A stretch of DNA of 64,000 nucleotides from Streptomyces thermolilacinus SPC6 (GTDB taxonomy: Bacteria; Actinomycetota; Actinomycetes; Streptomycetales; Streptomycetaceae). Below the pieces are notes generated by a model. The model searched no databases and was not told the DNA's origin. It worked only from the letters and a program-made list of their open reading frames with translations. Where the stretch lies: positions 2,271,895-2,335,894 of the forward strand of contig NZ_ASHX02000001.1 of the NCBI RefSeq assembly GCF_000478605.2. Reading direction: 5' to 3'. The translations under genes were made by a program, and so were the position numbers. Shown here in pieces: positions 36,097 to 44,619 of this stretch. Each line of letters begins with the position of its first letter. The first letter of the stretch is position 1.

Positions 36097-36769
36097 CTCG
36101 GGTGTACGGACGGACCCGCGCCCCGCGGCCCCGGGCGCCCGGGCGGCGCGCGGGTGGCGGGTGCCGGTCGTGGCGGCCGTGCTGGCGGCGGTGACGGCCG
36201 GGTGCGGGATACGGACGACGTCGGTGCCGGTGGACGCGGGCGGCGCGCCGTCGCGGGTGCCCTGCAGCCTGTCGGAGGCGCCCGACGCGGGGGTGCCCGA
36301 CGCGGGGGTGCCCGCGCGGGTGTACCTGGTGTGCGCGTCGGGTCTGGAGCCGGTGAGCCGCACGGTACGGCCGGAGGACGGCGCGTCGGGTGACGCGGCG
36401 CGGGTGGTCATGGCGGGGGCGCTGCTGGAGGCGATGCGGGAGCGCCCGTCGGAGCGGGAGCGGCAGGCGGGTTTCACGACGTACCTGGACGAGCCGCTGA
36501 AGTTCACGACGTACCTGGACGAGCCGCTGAAGGTGACGGCGGGCCGTGCGGGCGACCCGGAGGGCGCGCTGCGGCTGAGCCGCCAGCCCGAGGACCTGCC
36601 GCCCGCGGCGCTGGCGCAGATCGTGTGCACGTACGCCGAGTCGGACGCCACGTCGGTGCGGGGCACGGTGGTCCTGGGCGGCCCGGGCAGGTACCCGGTG
36701 CGGCGGTACGTGTGCGACGAGTCGGTGAAGGCCCGCCCGGAGTCGCCGCTGCCGACGCGGGCGCCCTGA
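36071..36769 (+). CDS. Lipoprotein of the afsQ operon
   Basis: A 232-residue membrane lipoprotein: lipobox AAVLAAVTAGC with Cys at about residue 40. The mature part has no catalytic motif. It overlaps the 3' end of afsQ2 by 26 bases and AGGGACAGGACA precedes GTG 36071, so it is in the operon and is probably an accessory sensor for AfsQ2; I recall such a lipoprotein gene after afsQ2 in S. coelicolor. Two exact in-frame tandem duplications (15 and 30 bases) occur inside it. Confidence 0.85.
   Translation: MASGKRVPDSGVRTDPRPAAPGARAARGWRVPVVAAVLAAVTAGCGIRTTSVPVDAGGAPSRVPCSLSEAPDAGVPDAGVPARVYLVCASGLEPVSRTVRPEDGASGDAARVVMAGALLEAMRERPSERERQAGFTTYLDEPLKFTTYLDEPLKVTAGRAGDPEGALRLSRQPEDLPPAALAQIVCTYAESDATSVRGTVVLGGPGRYPVRRYVCDESVKARPESPLPTRAP
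36281..36310 (+). repeat. Exact 15-base tandem duplication in coding sequence
   Basis: CCCGACGCGGGGGTG occurs twice in succession, encoding PDAGVPDAGV in the mature lipoprotein. In frame. Confidence 0.95.
36473..36532 (+). repeat. Exact 30-base tandem duplication in coding sequence
   Basis: A 30-base unit that starts TTCACGACGTACCTGGAC is repeated with no difference, duplicating FTTYLDEPLK in the lipoprotein. Perfect identity implies a recent event. Confidence 0.95.
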
Positions 36770-37095
36770 GGGGCCTGTCCACGCGGAAGCCGGGCCGGTC
36801 CGGCCGGGCGCCCGGTGGGGTACGCCTGGCGTGCGACGCGGCGCTGGGCCTGGGTGGGCCCGTCACCGCGATGCCGGGTGCCAGTACCAGCAGGGGGCGC
36901 ACCAGCCTGTGACCACAGTGCGGGGCCGCGAGTGGAGCCGAAGGGGCGCGCGGGTGTCGAGAGGACGGCCGCGCAATCGGCGCCCGGGGAACGAGGGCCG
37001 AGCACGGACGACCTCTCGACACCCGCATAAGGCGCCCCGGAGGCGCAAGGAGCCAAAAGAGGAGGAGCGGAACCGATCCTGCCGGGGGGCGCGTC
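36770..37095. other. 326-bp intergenic region with a long inverted repeat
   Basis: No gene seen. A 15-base arm GCGGGTGTCGAGAGG (36950-36964) is matched by its perfect complement at 37012-37026, 47 bases apart, which could fold in RNA or act as an operator for a downstream gene. Confidence 0.6.
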
Positions 37096-37752
37096 TTGGG
37101 TGGCGTGCAGCGTCAAGGTCCGGGCGGCATGGCCGCCATCCGCTACCGCGTGGCGGGACTCGCTCTTCTCTTCCTCCATCTGGTGCTGGTGGGGTGGCTG
37201 ACGCTGCGGCCGCTGGATGTGATGTGGGTGACGGCGGCGAATCTGGAGCCGCTGGCGGGGATCAAGGCCGATCTGGCGCTGGGCCCGGCGGAGGCGGCGC
37301 GGCGGATCGGTGAGGGTCTGCTGCTGCTGGCGCCGCTGGGCGTGTTGCTGCCGCTGGCGGACGCGCGTCTGGATGTGGCGCGGTGGGCTTCTCTCGTACG
37401 GACGGTGTCGGCGGGGGCGCTGGTGTCGCTGGGGATCGAGTTGCTGCAGACGGCGGTACCGGGCCGGGTCGTGGATGTGGACGCGGTGCTGTTGAACACG
37501 ACGGGTGTGGCGCTGGCGCACCTGGCGGTCGTTCCGGCGTGGCGGGCGCGGCTGCGGCGCAGGCTGGCCGCCGCGTCGGGCGGCGGAGCGCAGGGGCCGC
37601 GCGCGGGTGCGGGGGCGGGCCGGTGGTCCGGCGCGGGGCCGGTCGCGGGGTCCGCCCTGGGGGGGAAGCGGCGGCGGGGTGGTGCCCTGCGGCGGGAGGA
37701 GGTGTCTCAGGGTGCTACCCCGAGGATTCCCAGGGTCGGGATCGCCCCGTAG
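37096..37752 (+). CDS. VanZ-like membrane protein
   Basis: A 218-residue predicted membrane protein. Four hydrophobic segments are visible (about 17-40, 70-90, 100-120, 128-145), with the VanZ-family motif ...GALVSLGIELLQTAVPGRVVDVDAVLLNTTGVALAH. The last 65 residues are Gly/Arg-rich and low complexity. The start is uncertain: TTG 37096 follows GGGGGG, GTG 37105 and ATG 37129 are alternatives. VanZ relatives are linked to glycopeptide tolerance, but no glycopeptide genes are near. Confidence 0.75.
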   Translation: MGGVQRQGPGGMAAIRYRVAGLALLFLHLVLVGWLTLRPLDVMWVTAANLEPLAGIKADLALGPAEAARRIGEGLLLLAPLGVLLPLADARLDVARWASLVRTVSAGALVSLGIELLQTAVPGRVVDVDAVLLNTTGVALAHLAVVPAWRARLRRRLAAASGGGAQGPRAGAGAGRWSGAGPVAGSALGGKRRRGGALRREEVSQGATPRIPRVGIAP

Positions 37753-37843
37753 TCCGATGCTTTGTCCGGGGTAGGCGGGTGAGGATGGATACACCGGAAG
37801 CCGGTCGGCGGCTTCCGCTCAGCCCCTGACGAAGGAGCCCACC

Positions 37844-38044
37844 ATGGCCGCACTTGCCCGCCCCCGTGACGGACGCATGATCGGCGGAGTGTGCGCGGCG
37901 CTGGCCCGGCGCTTCGGCACCTCGGTGACGACGATGCGGGTCATATTCGTCGCGTCGTGTCTGCTGCCGGGTCCGCAGGTCCTGCTGTATCTGGCGCTGT
38001 GGATGCTGCTGCCGTCCGAGAAGTCCGCGAACGCGGCCTGGTAG
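37844..38044 (+). CDS. PspC-domain small membrane protein
   Basis: A 66-residue PspC domain: RPRDGRMIGGVCAALARRFGTSVTTMRVIFVASCLL, then a hydrophobic helix (LLYLALWMLLP). PspC proteins sense or respond to membrane stress. GGAG lies seven bases before ATG 37844. It converges on the secreted-protein gene with a strong terminator between. Confidence 0.92.
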   Translation: MAALARPRDGRMIGGVCAALARRFGTSVTTMRVIFVASCLLPGPQVLLYLALWMLLPSEKSANAAW

Positions 38045-38088
38045 CCGCCGCCGCGGCCCCTGTCGGAGCCTCTGGCCGTGACGCGGTA

Positions 38089-38129
38089 CGGCGGTGGGCG
38101 CGCCCCTCCTGGGTGCGCGCCCACCGCCG
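38089..38129. terminator. Terminator between convergent genes
   Basis: Perfect 15-bp stem CGGCGGTGGGCGCGC / GCGCGCCCACCGCCG with an 11-base loop. Confidence 0.9.
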
Positions 38130-38202
38130 CGGTGTGTGCCGGGTCCGGTCCGCGTCCGGGTCAGCCCCGTCGGGTCGGCCGGGTCCGGGTGCCGAGTCCG
38201 GG

Positions 38203-38526
38203 TCAGCCGAGACCGGCGGCGGGGAGGCTGCCGCCGACGGGAAGGCCGCCGAGAAGGCCCACGACGGGGTCGACCGGGGTGTCCACGGGGATGGCGGGCG
38301 CGGCCTGCGTGACGGCGCCGAGGGCGCCTTCCGCGATGGAGGCGGTCTCGCCCGCGCCGCCGGGGAGGGCGGAGACGGCCTGCGCGACCGGCAGCGCCTG
38401 GGTGGCGGTCTCCAGGACGGGGCCGGTGGGGACGGCGGTGAGCGCGGAGGCGCTGCCGGCGGCGGAGACGGCGAAAGCGGCACCCAGCGCGGCGACGCCG
38501 AGGGTCTTGGCAGCGGACTGCTTCAT
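38203..38526 (-). CDS. Small secreted protein
   Basis: A 107-residue product with Sec signal MKQSAAKTLGVAALGAAFAV...ASA and a mature part rich in Val, Pro and Ala ending VVGLLGGLPVGGSLPAAGLG. No domain known. AAGGA is nine bases before ATG 38526. It is a probable paralogue of the gene at 31473-31808. Confidence 0.75.
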   Translation of the reverse strand: MKQSAAKTLGVAALGAAFAVSAAGSASALTAVPTGPVLETATQALPVAQAVSALPGGAGETASIAEGALGAVTQAAPAIPVDTPVDPVVGLLGGLPVGGSLPAAGLG

Positions 38527-38608
38527 CGAAATTCGTCCTTGGGGAGAATCGGGGGCATGAGCGGCTCTGCAACTTAGCGATCGCGTCAGGCGGCCCGCAA
38601 ACACCGGA

Positions 38609-38638
38609 AACGGCCGGGTCATGGAATTCCCGGCCGTT
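38609..38638 (-). terminator. Terminator of add
   Basis: Ten-bp stem AACGGCCGGG / CCCGGCCGTT with a ten-base loop, 27 bases after the add stop (on the minus strand) and extended on the outside by CCGG pairing. Confidence 0.75.
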
Positions 38639-38664
38639 CCGGCCCCCTGCCCGTGGCGCCGCGC

Positions 38665-39819
38665 TCAGGCGTTCCCGGGGGAAGAAGCCCTGGTGGCGGC
38701 GGTCTGTGTGAACAGCCATTCGGACTTGAGCTCGGCGTATCCGGGCTTGATCACATCGTTGATCATCGCGAGTCGTTCATCGAAAGGGATGAACGCTGAT
38801 TTCATCGCATTGACCGTGAACCACTGCATGTCGTCGAGCGTGTAGCCGAATGTCTCGCTCAGCAGCTCGAATTCCCGGCTCATGCTGGTGCCGGACATCA
38901 GCCGGTTGTCGGTGTTGACGGTGGCTCGGAAGTGGAGCCGCCGGAGCAGGCCGATGGGGTGCTCGGCGTAGGAGGCGGCGGCGCCGGTCTGGAGGTTGGA
39001 GGTGGGGCACATCTCCAGGGGGATGCGCTTGTCGCGTACGTACGCGGCGAGGCGGCCGAGTGTGACGGTGCCGTCGTCGGCGACCTGGATGTCGTCGATG
39101 ATGCGGACGCCGTGGCCGAGGCGGTCGGCGCCGCACCACTGGATGGCCTGCCAGATGGACGGCAGGCCGAACGCCTCACCGGCGTGGATGGTGAAGTGGT
39201 TGTTCTCCCGCTTCAGGAATTCGAAGGCGTCGAGGTGCCGGGTGGGCGGGTAGCCGGCCTCGGCGCCCGCGATGTCGAAGCCGACGACGCCCGCGTCGCG
39301 GTGGGCGTTGGCCAGCTCGGCGATCTCCAGGGACCTGGCGGCGTGCCGCATCGCGGTGAGGAGGGCGCCGACGCGGATGCGGTGGCCGCGCTCGCGGGCG
39401 CGGCGTTCCCCCTCGCGGAAACCGTCGTTGACGGCGGTGACGACCTCGTCGAGGGTGAGGCCGCCCTCCAGGTGCTGTTCGGGGGCGTAGCGGACCTCCG
39501 CGTACACGACGCCGTCCTCGGCGAGGTCCTCCGCGCACTCGGCCGCGACGCGGAAGAGGGCGTCGCGGGTCTGCATGACGGCGCAGGTGTGGGCGAACGT
39601 CTCCAGGTACCGCTCCAGGGAGCCGGAGTCGGCGGCCTCGCGGAACCACCGGCCGAGCCGGTCGGGGTCGCTCTCGGGCAGGGCGTCGTAGCCGCTCTGG
39701 CGGGCCAGGTCGACGACCGTGCCGGGGCGCAGTCCCCCGTCGAGGTGGTCGTGCAGGAGGACCTTCGGGGCGCGGCGGATCTGGTCCGCGGTGGGGAGGG
39801 AAGGGCTCGGGCTCGTCAT
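38665..39819 (-). CDS. add: Adenosine deaminase
   Basis: Deaminates (deoxy)adenosine to (deoxy)inosine, feeding purine nucleoside phosphorylase. The 384-residue protein has the zinc ligands in LLHDHLDGG (His23, His25), His212 and the general-acid Glu215 in HAGE, His236 in GHGVRI and Asp304 in [12 protein letters not shown] 39819 is six bases after the -10 box TAAGGT, so the mRNA may be leaderless. The shared palindrome CTACGCGCGTAG is five bases further upstream. Confidence 0.95.
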   Translation of the reverse strand: MTSPSPSLPTADQIRRAPKVLLHDHLDGGLRPGTVVDLARQSGYDALPESDPDRLGRWFREAADSGSLERYLETFAHTCAVMQTRDALFRVAAECAEDLAEDGVVYAEVRYAPEQHLEGGLTLDEVVTAVNDGFREGERRARERGHRIRVGALLTAMRHAARSLEIAELANAHRDAGVVGFDIAGAEAGYPPTRHLDAFEFLKRENNHFTIHAGEAFGLPSIWQAIQWCGADRLGHGVRIIDDIQVADDGTVTLGRLAAYVRDKRIPLEMCPTSNLQTGAAASYAEHPIGLLRRLHFRATVNTDNRLMSGTSMSREFELLSETFGYTLDDMQWFTVNAMKSAFIPFDERLAMINDVIKPGYAELKSEWLFTQTAATRASSPGNA

Positions 39820-39835
39820 TTTCGCACCTTAGCTC

Positions 39836-39847
39836 CTACGCGCGTAG
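39836..39847. promoter_or_regulatory. Nucleoside palindrome CTACGCGCGTAG at the add promoter
   Basis: Perfect 12-bp palindrome, four bases upstream of the add -10 box (minus strand, TAAGGT at 39831-39826) and 17 bases before the ATG. Confidence 0.8.
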
Positions 39848-40038
39848 AGGGCGCGCAGGCGACGTGAGTTGGGCGGGTGCGCCCCGCGCTGGCGTCGCAC
39901 CGCCACGCGGGGTCGCGCCCGCGCCGGTGCCGCGCGCACGCGGCGTCCGCCGTCGCTCGATGGGGACACGTCACTCGATACGGAACAGTGACCGCGTGTA
40001 CGGGTGGCGTACACCTCCTCTTCTGAGACTGTTCTGCC

Positions 40039-40812
40039 ATGGCACACCACGCACTCGTAGGGCCTGGCGGGGCACGGCAGCCGCGCCTGGGGCGGGCCGT
40101 AGGGGGGTCGGACACGGCGGCTGTCGGGGGCGTCGTGCTCCTCCTGCCCGACGGCTCGCCGGAATCGGCGCGCCGCGCTTCGCCGTTGCACCGCGCCGCC
40201 CTGCTGCCGCTGGCCCGGCGCCTGGTCCGGGCGGGCCGGGACGACGGGGTCGCCGCGCACGTGGTGCGGTACCGGGGGCGCGGCTGGAACGGCACGGACG
40301 CGCGGCTCGCGGCGGACGCGCAGTGGGCGGTCGCCGAGGTGGTGCGCCGTCACGGCGACGTGCCGGTGTGCCTGGTGGGCCACGGCATGGGCGGCCGGGC
40401 GGCGCTGCGGGCGGCGGGGCACGCGGCGGTCGTCTCCGTACTGGCGCTGGCGCCGTGGCTGCCGGAGGACGACGTGGCGGCGGAGCCGGAGCCGGTACGC
40501 CAGCTGGTGGGCCGTCAGGTGATGATCGTGCACGGGACGACCGACGCGGTGGCCCACCCGGACCTCTCCTACCGGCTGGCCGTGCGCGCCAAGAAGGCGA
40601 ACCGGACGACGTGCCGCTTCGAGGTCCACTCGGACGGGCACGCACTGCGCCAGCACCACGAGGAAGTACTGTCGCTGGCCCTCGACTTCGTGCTCGGCTC
40701 GCTCTTCGGCCGCCCGTACACCCGCCCGGTCACCGACGCGTTCGCGGCGCCGCCGCCGCTGGGGCTGCGGATGCCGCTGGCGGCCGGGTTCGGGCGTTCG
40801 CTGCGGCCCTGA
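40039..40812 (+). CDS. Alpha/beta-hydrolase fold protein lacking the nucleophile serine
   Basis: A 257-residue alpha/beta-hydrolase fold protein. The nucleophile elbow reads VGHGMGG instead of the usual G-x-S-x-G, so the catalytic Ser is Gly (GGC, one base from AGC). The other triad positions look present: Asp in HGTTDAV (about 172) and His in SDGHAL (about 202). It is probably non-hydrolytic or uses another mechanism. The gene is divergent from add; ATG 40039 has no Shine-Dalgarno. Confidence 0.8.
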   Translation: MAHHALVGPGGARQPRLGRAVGGSDTAAVGGVVLLLPDGSPESARRASPLHRAALLPLARRLVRAGRDDGVAAHVVRYRGRGWNGTDARLAADAQWAVAEVVRRHGDVPVCLVGHGMGGRAALRAAGHAAVVSVLALAPWLPEDDVAAEPEPVRQLVGRQVMIVHGTTDAVAHPDLSYRLAVRAKKANRTTCRFEVHSDGHALRQHHEEVLSLALDFVLGSLFGRPYTRPVTDAFAAPPPLGLRMPLAAGFGRSLRP

Positions 40813-40828
40813 CCCGCCGGGCCGCCCG

Positions 40829-41236
40829 TCACTGATCGTCGCGGCGGCGCGGGTCGGGTTCGCCTCCCGCGATCGTGTCGGCGTACTCGGACGGGTCGAC
40901 CGTGCCCTCCCGGTCCGGGTTGATGCCGGGGCTGCCGCCCGGCTGGCCGCCGCCGGTCGTGCCGTACCCGCCGGGGACGCCGGGCACGCTGTCCGCGTCG
41001 GCCTGCTCCCGGGTCACGTGCCGGGTGGCGCGGACGCCCGCCCGCCGCTCGCCGTGCGGGTAGCTGAACGGCCGGGACCGCGCCCGCTCCTCCTCCGCGC
41101 GGCGCGCCGCGTCGGCCGCCTCCGACTCGTGGCCGCCGCGCTGGTCCACGGGGCGGCGTCCGGTGTCGTGGTCCTGTGCGTCGTACGGCTCCGTGCCCTG
41201 AGGCCGTACGGGGTGCTGGTCGTCGTTCCTGGTCAT
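40829..41236 (-). CDS. Hydrophilic disordered protein
   Basis: A 135-residue highly charged protein without a known domain: an Arg/Asp/Glu-rich N-terminal half and a Gly/Pro-rich C-terminal half (GGYGTTGGGQPGGSPG). Its codon pattern (GC-rich third positions) suits a real gene, and it is convergent with the hydrolase-like gene with 16 bases between stops. ATG 41236 has no strong ribosome site. No function is assigned. Confidence 0.6.
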   Translation of the reverse strand: MTRNDDQHPVRPQGTEPYDAQDHDTGRRPVDQRGGHESEAADAARRAEEERARSRPFSYPHGERRAGVRATRHVTREQADADSVPGVPGGYGTTGGGQPGGSPGINPDREGTVDPSEYADTIAGGEPDPRRRDDQ

Positions 41237-41306
41237 GGCGACCGGGTACCCGGAGCGCGCCGCCCGATGCCGCAGCGCCCCGTGCCGGGCTCTGCCGCGG
41301 GGCCCT

Positions 41307-42212
41307 TCACTGCTCGGCGACGCCCAGGAGCCTTCCCCTGCGGGACAGCAGGAACTTCTTGAACGCCGCCACCGGGGGCGTGTCCGGGCGCCCCGCCTGC
41401 CAGGCGACGCCGATCTCCCGCACCGCGCGCGGAGCCGTCACCGTCAGCTCCACCACGCCCGGCCGGGGCACCGCGGGCGGCGGCAGCAGGGCGACGCCGA
41501 GGCCCGCCGCGACCAGCCCGCGCAACGTCTCCGCCTCCTCGCCCTCGAACGCCACGCGCGGCCGGAACCCCGCCTCGGCGCACAGGTCGTCGGTGATCCG
41601 GCGCAGCCCGTACCCCGGCTCCAGGGTCACGAACGCCTCGTCGGCCGCCTCCGCCAGCCTGATCCGCTTGCGGCCCGCCAGCCGGTGGTCGTCCGGCACG
41701 ACGAGCCGCAGCCGCTGCTCGTCCAGGCGCCGCCCGACGAGGTCCGGGGCGTCGGGCACCGGCGAGGTGAGGCACAGGTCCAGTTCGCCCGCCCGGAGGC
41801 GCTCGATCATGGCCTCGCCGTAGTTCTGGACGAGCGTGAAGCGGACCTTCGGGTGGTCGACGCGGAACGCCCGCAGCAGCGCGGGCACGGTCTCCGACCC
41901 CATCGTGTGCAGGAACCCGAACGCGACGCGCCCCGCCGTCGGGTCCACGTCGGCGCGCACCGCCTCGGCGGCCCGCTCCACCTCGCCGAGCGCCCGCTCC
42001 ACCGCGAGCAGGAACGTGCGGCCCGCCGGAGTCAGCGACAGGGCCCGGCCCTTGCGGGCGAACAGCGTGACCCCGAGGTCGTCCTCCAGGCGCGCCACGG
42101 CCCGCGACAGCGTGGACTGCGGGACGCCCGTCTCGTGCGCGGCGCGGGTCACATGCTCGTGGCGGGCGACCGCCGCGAAGTACGCCAGGCGAGGGGCGAG
42201 CAGCAGGCCCAT
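41307..42212 (-). CDS. LysR-family transcriptional regulator
   Basis: A 301-residue regulator. The N-terminal winged HTH is APRLAYFAAVARHEHVTRAAHETGVPQSTLSRAVARLEDDLG and the substrate domain spans about 90-300. It is divergent from an MFS exporter gene with 120 bp between, a standard arrangement in which LysR controls the transporter. ATG 42212 is chosen for the HTH spacing; an in-frame ATG at 42269 would add 19 residues. Confidence 0.9.
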   Translation of the reverse strand: MGLLLAPRLAYFAAVARHEHVTRAAHETGVPQSTLSRAVARLEDDLGVTLFARKGRALSLTPAGRTFLLAVERALGEVERAAEAVRADVDPTAGRVAFGFLHTMGSETVPALLRAFRVDHPKVRFTLVQNYGEAMIERLRAGELDLCLTSPVPDAPDLVGRRLDEQRLRLVVPDDHRLAGRKRIRLAEAADEAFVTLEPGYGLRRITDDLCAEAGFRPRVAFEGEEAETLRGLVAAGLGVALLPPPAVPRPGVVELTVTAPRAVREIGVAWQAGRPDTPPVAAFKKFLLSRRGRLLGVAEQ

Positions 42213-42285
42213 TTCTTCTTCGTTACTGTTCAGTGACAGCCGAGGCTGTGACCTGTACTCATGCACCATGGGAACGATTAAAGCC

Positions 42286-42309
42286 GTTCCATGCATTGGA
42301 CGCATGAAC
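42286..42309. promoter_or_regulatory. Imperfect dyad in the LysR/MFS intergenic region
   Basis: GTTCcATGC then seven bases then GCATGAAC, a dyad centred 35 bases before the MFS start, a suitable place for LysR binding. One base interrupts the left arm. Confidence 0.45.
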
Positions 42310-42332
42310 CGGCCTCCTCGTACGGTCGAGGC

Positions 42333-43649
42333 ATGTCTCCCGCCAGTACCAAGGCGTCCACGGCAGCCGTGGACGCCGACACGCGCCTCGCTCCCGGACG
42401 CCCCGGCCACCGCCGGATGAGCTTCGCCCTCTTCGCCGCCGGCGTCGCGACGTTCGCCCTCCTCTACTCGACGCAGGCCCTGCTCCCGGCCGTCTCCGCC
42501 GACTTCGGCGTGACCGCTTCGGCCGCCAGCTGGACCGTCTCCGCCGCGACCGGCGCGCTCGCGCTGTGCGTAGTTCCGCTGAGCGCCCTGTCCGAGCGGC
42601 TGGGGCGGCGCGCCATGATGACCGGTTCGCTGGTCACGGCCGTCGCCGTGGGCCTGCTGGTGCCGTTCGCGCCGAGCCTGGAGTGGCTGGTCGTGCTGCG
42701 CGCCGTGCAGGGCGCCGCGCTCGCGGGCGTGCCCGCCTCCGCGATGGCGTACCTGGCGGAGGAGGTGCGGCCGAAGGCGCTGGTCGCGGCGATCGGGCTG
42801 TTCGTCGCGGGCAACAGCATCGGCGGGATGAGCGGACGGATCGTCACCGGCTGGGTCGCGCAGCTGTGGGGCTGGCGGGCGGGGCTCGCAGCCGTGGGGC
42901 TGCTGGCGGTGGTCTGCGTCGTCGCGTACCGGCTGCTGCTGCCCGCCGCGCGGCACTTCACGCCGTCGCCGCTGGACCCGCGCGCGATCGGGCGGACGGT
43001 GCGCGGACACCTGTCGGACCCGCTGCTGCTGCGGCTGTACGCGATCGGCGCGCTGTTCATGACGGTGTTCGGCGCCGTGTACACGGTGATCGGCTACCGG
43101 CTGGTGGAGGCGCCGTTCTCGCTGCCGCAGGGTGTCGTCGGCTCGGTGTTCCTCGTGTACCTGGTCGGTACGGTGTCGTCCGCGGCGGCCGGGCGGCTGG
43201 TCGGGCGCATGGGGCGGCGCGGGGCGCTGTACCTGGCGGTGGCCACGACCGCGGCCGGGCTGCTGCTGTCGCTCGCCGGGTCGCTGGCCGGGGTGCTGGC
43301 GGGCCTGGTGCTCATCACCGCCGGGTTCTTCGCCGGCCACGCGGTCGCCTCGTCGTCGGTGAGCCGGACGGCGACCACCGGGCGGGCGCAGGCTTCGGCG
43401 CTGTACCAGTCGGCGTACTACCTGGGCAGCAGCGTGGGCGGCACGCTCGGCGCGGTCGCGTACCACGCGGGCGGCTGGTCCGGCACGGTGCTGCTGGGCC
43501 TGGTCGCGGTGGTGGGCGTCGTGTCGCTCACCCTGTACGGCACGCACCGCGCGCGCGTGGACGAGCGGCGGCGGGCGCGGGAGCGGGGCTGCGGCTCCGT
43601 CCGGCAGGAGCGGCGGAGCCTGGTCGTCGCGGCGGGCGGGCCCCGCTGA
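42333..43649 (+). CDS. MFS transporter (YnfM-like)
   Basis: A 438-residue exporter with twelve hydrophobic segments (first MSFALFAAGVATFALLYSTQALLP). The MFS loop 2-3 motif A-like ALSERLGRRAMM is visible. It resembles the YnfM group of drug or metabolite efflux proteins; substrate unknown. ATG 42333 is six bases after TACGGT (-10 box), so the mRNA may be leaderless. Divergent LysR is its likely regulator. Confidence 0.9.
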   Translation: MSPASTKASTAAVDADTRLAPGRPGHRRMSFALFAAGVATFALLYSTQALLPAVSADFGVTASAASWTVSAATGALALCVVPLSALSERLGRRAMMTGSLVTAVAVGLLVPFAPSLEWLVVLRAVQGAALAGVPASAMAYLAEEVRPKALVAAIGLFVAGNSIGGMSGRIVTGWVAQLWGWRAGLAAVGLLAVVCVVAYRLLLPAARHFTPSPLDPRAIGRTVRGHLSDPLLLRLYAIGALFMTVFGAVYTVIGYRLVEAPFSLPQGVVGSVFLVYLVGTVSSAAAGRLVGRMGRRGALYLAVATTAAGLLLSLAGSLAGVLAGLVLITAGFFAGHAVASSSVSRTATTGRAQASALYQSAYYLGSSVGGTLGAVAYHAGGWSGTVLLGLVAVVGVVSLTLYGTHRARVDERRRARERGCGSVRQERRSLVVAAGGPR

Positions 43650-43826
43650 GGGTGCACGCCAGGCGTGCGCGGGGCGAACGTGCGCGGGGCGTACGCCGTG
43701 CCGCCCCTTCCGCTCCCGGTACGCCCTCCATAACGGAAACGAGTCGGCTCTTGACGTAACCGGCCCCCTGCCCTGAACGTCCTACGGAACGAGAAGCGCG
43801 GCGGACGCGCGGGAGGGGACGAGGGC

Positions 43827-44537
43827 ATGGGGCTCAGGGGCGGGGCATTGCGGCGGCGCACCGGCGTCGCGCTGGGCGTGACGGGCATGGTCGTGCCGCT
43901 GACGATGGCGGTGGGCGCGGGCACCGCGCAGGCCGCCGCGTCGTGCACGACGCAGACGGGGCCGTACCAGAGGCAGGTCGAGAAGTTCCTCGGCCGGCCG
44001 GTCGACGGCAAGCAGTCACCGGCGGACTGCAAGGCGATCCGGTCGTTCCAGCAGGCACACGGCATCACGCCGACCGTCGGCTACGCCGGGCCGCTGACCT
44101 GGCGCACGATGGACACGATCCTGAAGCAGCGGGCCGCCGGGAAGAACCCGAACAAGGCGGGCGCCTGCCCGGTCAACAAGGGCCGCATCGCCTGCGTCGA
44201 CCTGACCCGGCAGCTCAGCTGGGTCCAGGACGGCAGGAAGCTCGTGTACGGGCCGGTCCCGGTCCGCACCGGACGGGACGGCGCGGAGACCCGTACGGGC
44301 GCGAAGAGGATCTACTACCGCAGCCTCAAGCACTGGTCCACGATCTACAAGGTGTGGATGCCGCACTCGCAGTTCTTCGACGGCGGGCAGGCGTTCCACG
44401 CGACCGACAAGTCCATGTACAACCCGCCCGGTTCCGGGGGCTGCGTCAACATGCGCCCGGCCGACGCGAAGGCATACTGGAACCTGTTGAAGAACGGCGA
44501 CGACGTGTTCGTCTACGGGCGGAAGCCCGGCACCTGA
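43827..44537 (+). CDS. Secreted L,D-transpeptidase with peptidoglycan-binding domain
   Basis: A 236-residue secreted protein that cross-links peptidoglycan by 3-3 bonds. Signal peptide about 1-38 (ending TAQAAAS), peptidoglycan-binding helical domain about 45-105, YkuD domain about 115-232. Catalytic His is in QAFHATDKS (about 193) and the Cys in GSGGCVNM (about 207), where the usual S-H-G-C reads S-G-G-C. GGGAGG lies upstream of ATG 43827. Confidence 0.85.
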   Translation: MGLRGGALRRRTGVALGVTGMVVPLTMAVGAGTAQAAASCTTQTGPYQRQVEKFLGRPVDGKQSPADCKAIRSFQQAHGITPTVGYAGPLTWRTMDTILKQRAAGKNPNKAGACPVNKGRIACVDLTRQLSWVQDGRKLVYGPVPVRTGRDGAETRTGAKRIYYRSLKHWSTIYKVWMPHSQFFDGGQAFHATDKSMYNPPGSGGCVNMRPADAKAYWNLLKNGDDVFVYGRKPGT

Positions 44538-44619
44538 CAGGCCGTTCCGGCCCGCGTTGTCAGTCCCCTCCGGTAGCTTCCCGTAAGAAGGAAGGCACAG
44601 CGCGACAGGGGTGGACGCG

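Noticed and set aside
34429..37794. A 1,121-codon open frame on the minus strand
   Set aside because: It is antisense to afsQ1, afsQ2 and the lipoprotein gene; its translation is Arg/Pro/His-rich with no motif. Such mirror frames are usual at this GC content.
41307..43547. A 746-codon frame ending in the LysR protein
   Set aside because: The first 430 codons are antisense to the MFS gene; the LysR start is at 42212 (or 42269).
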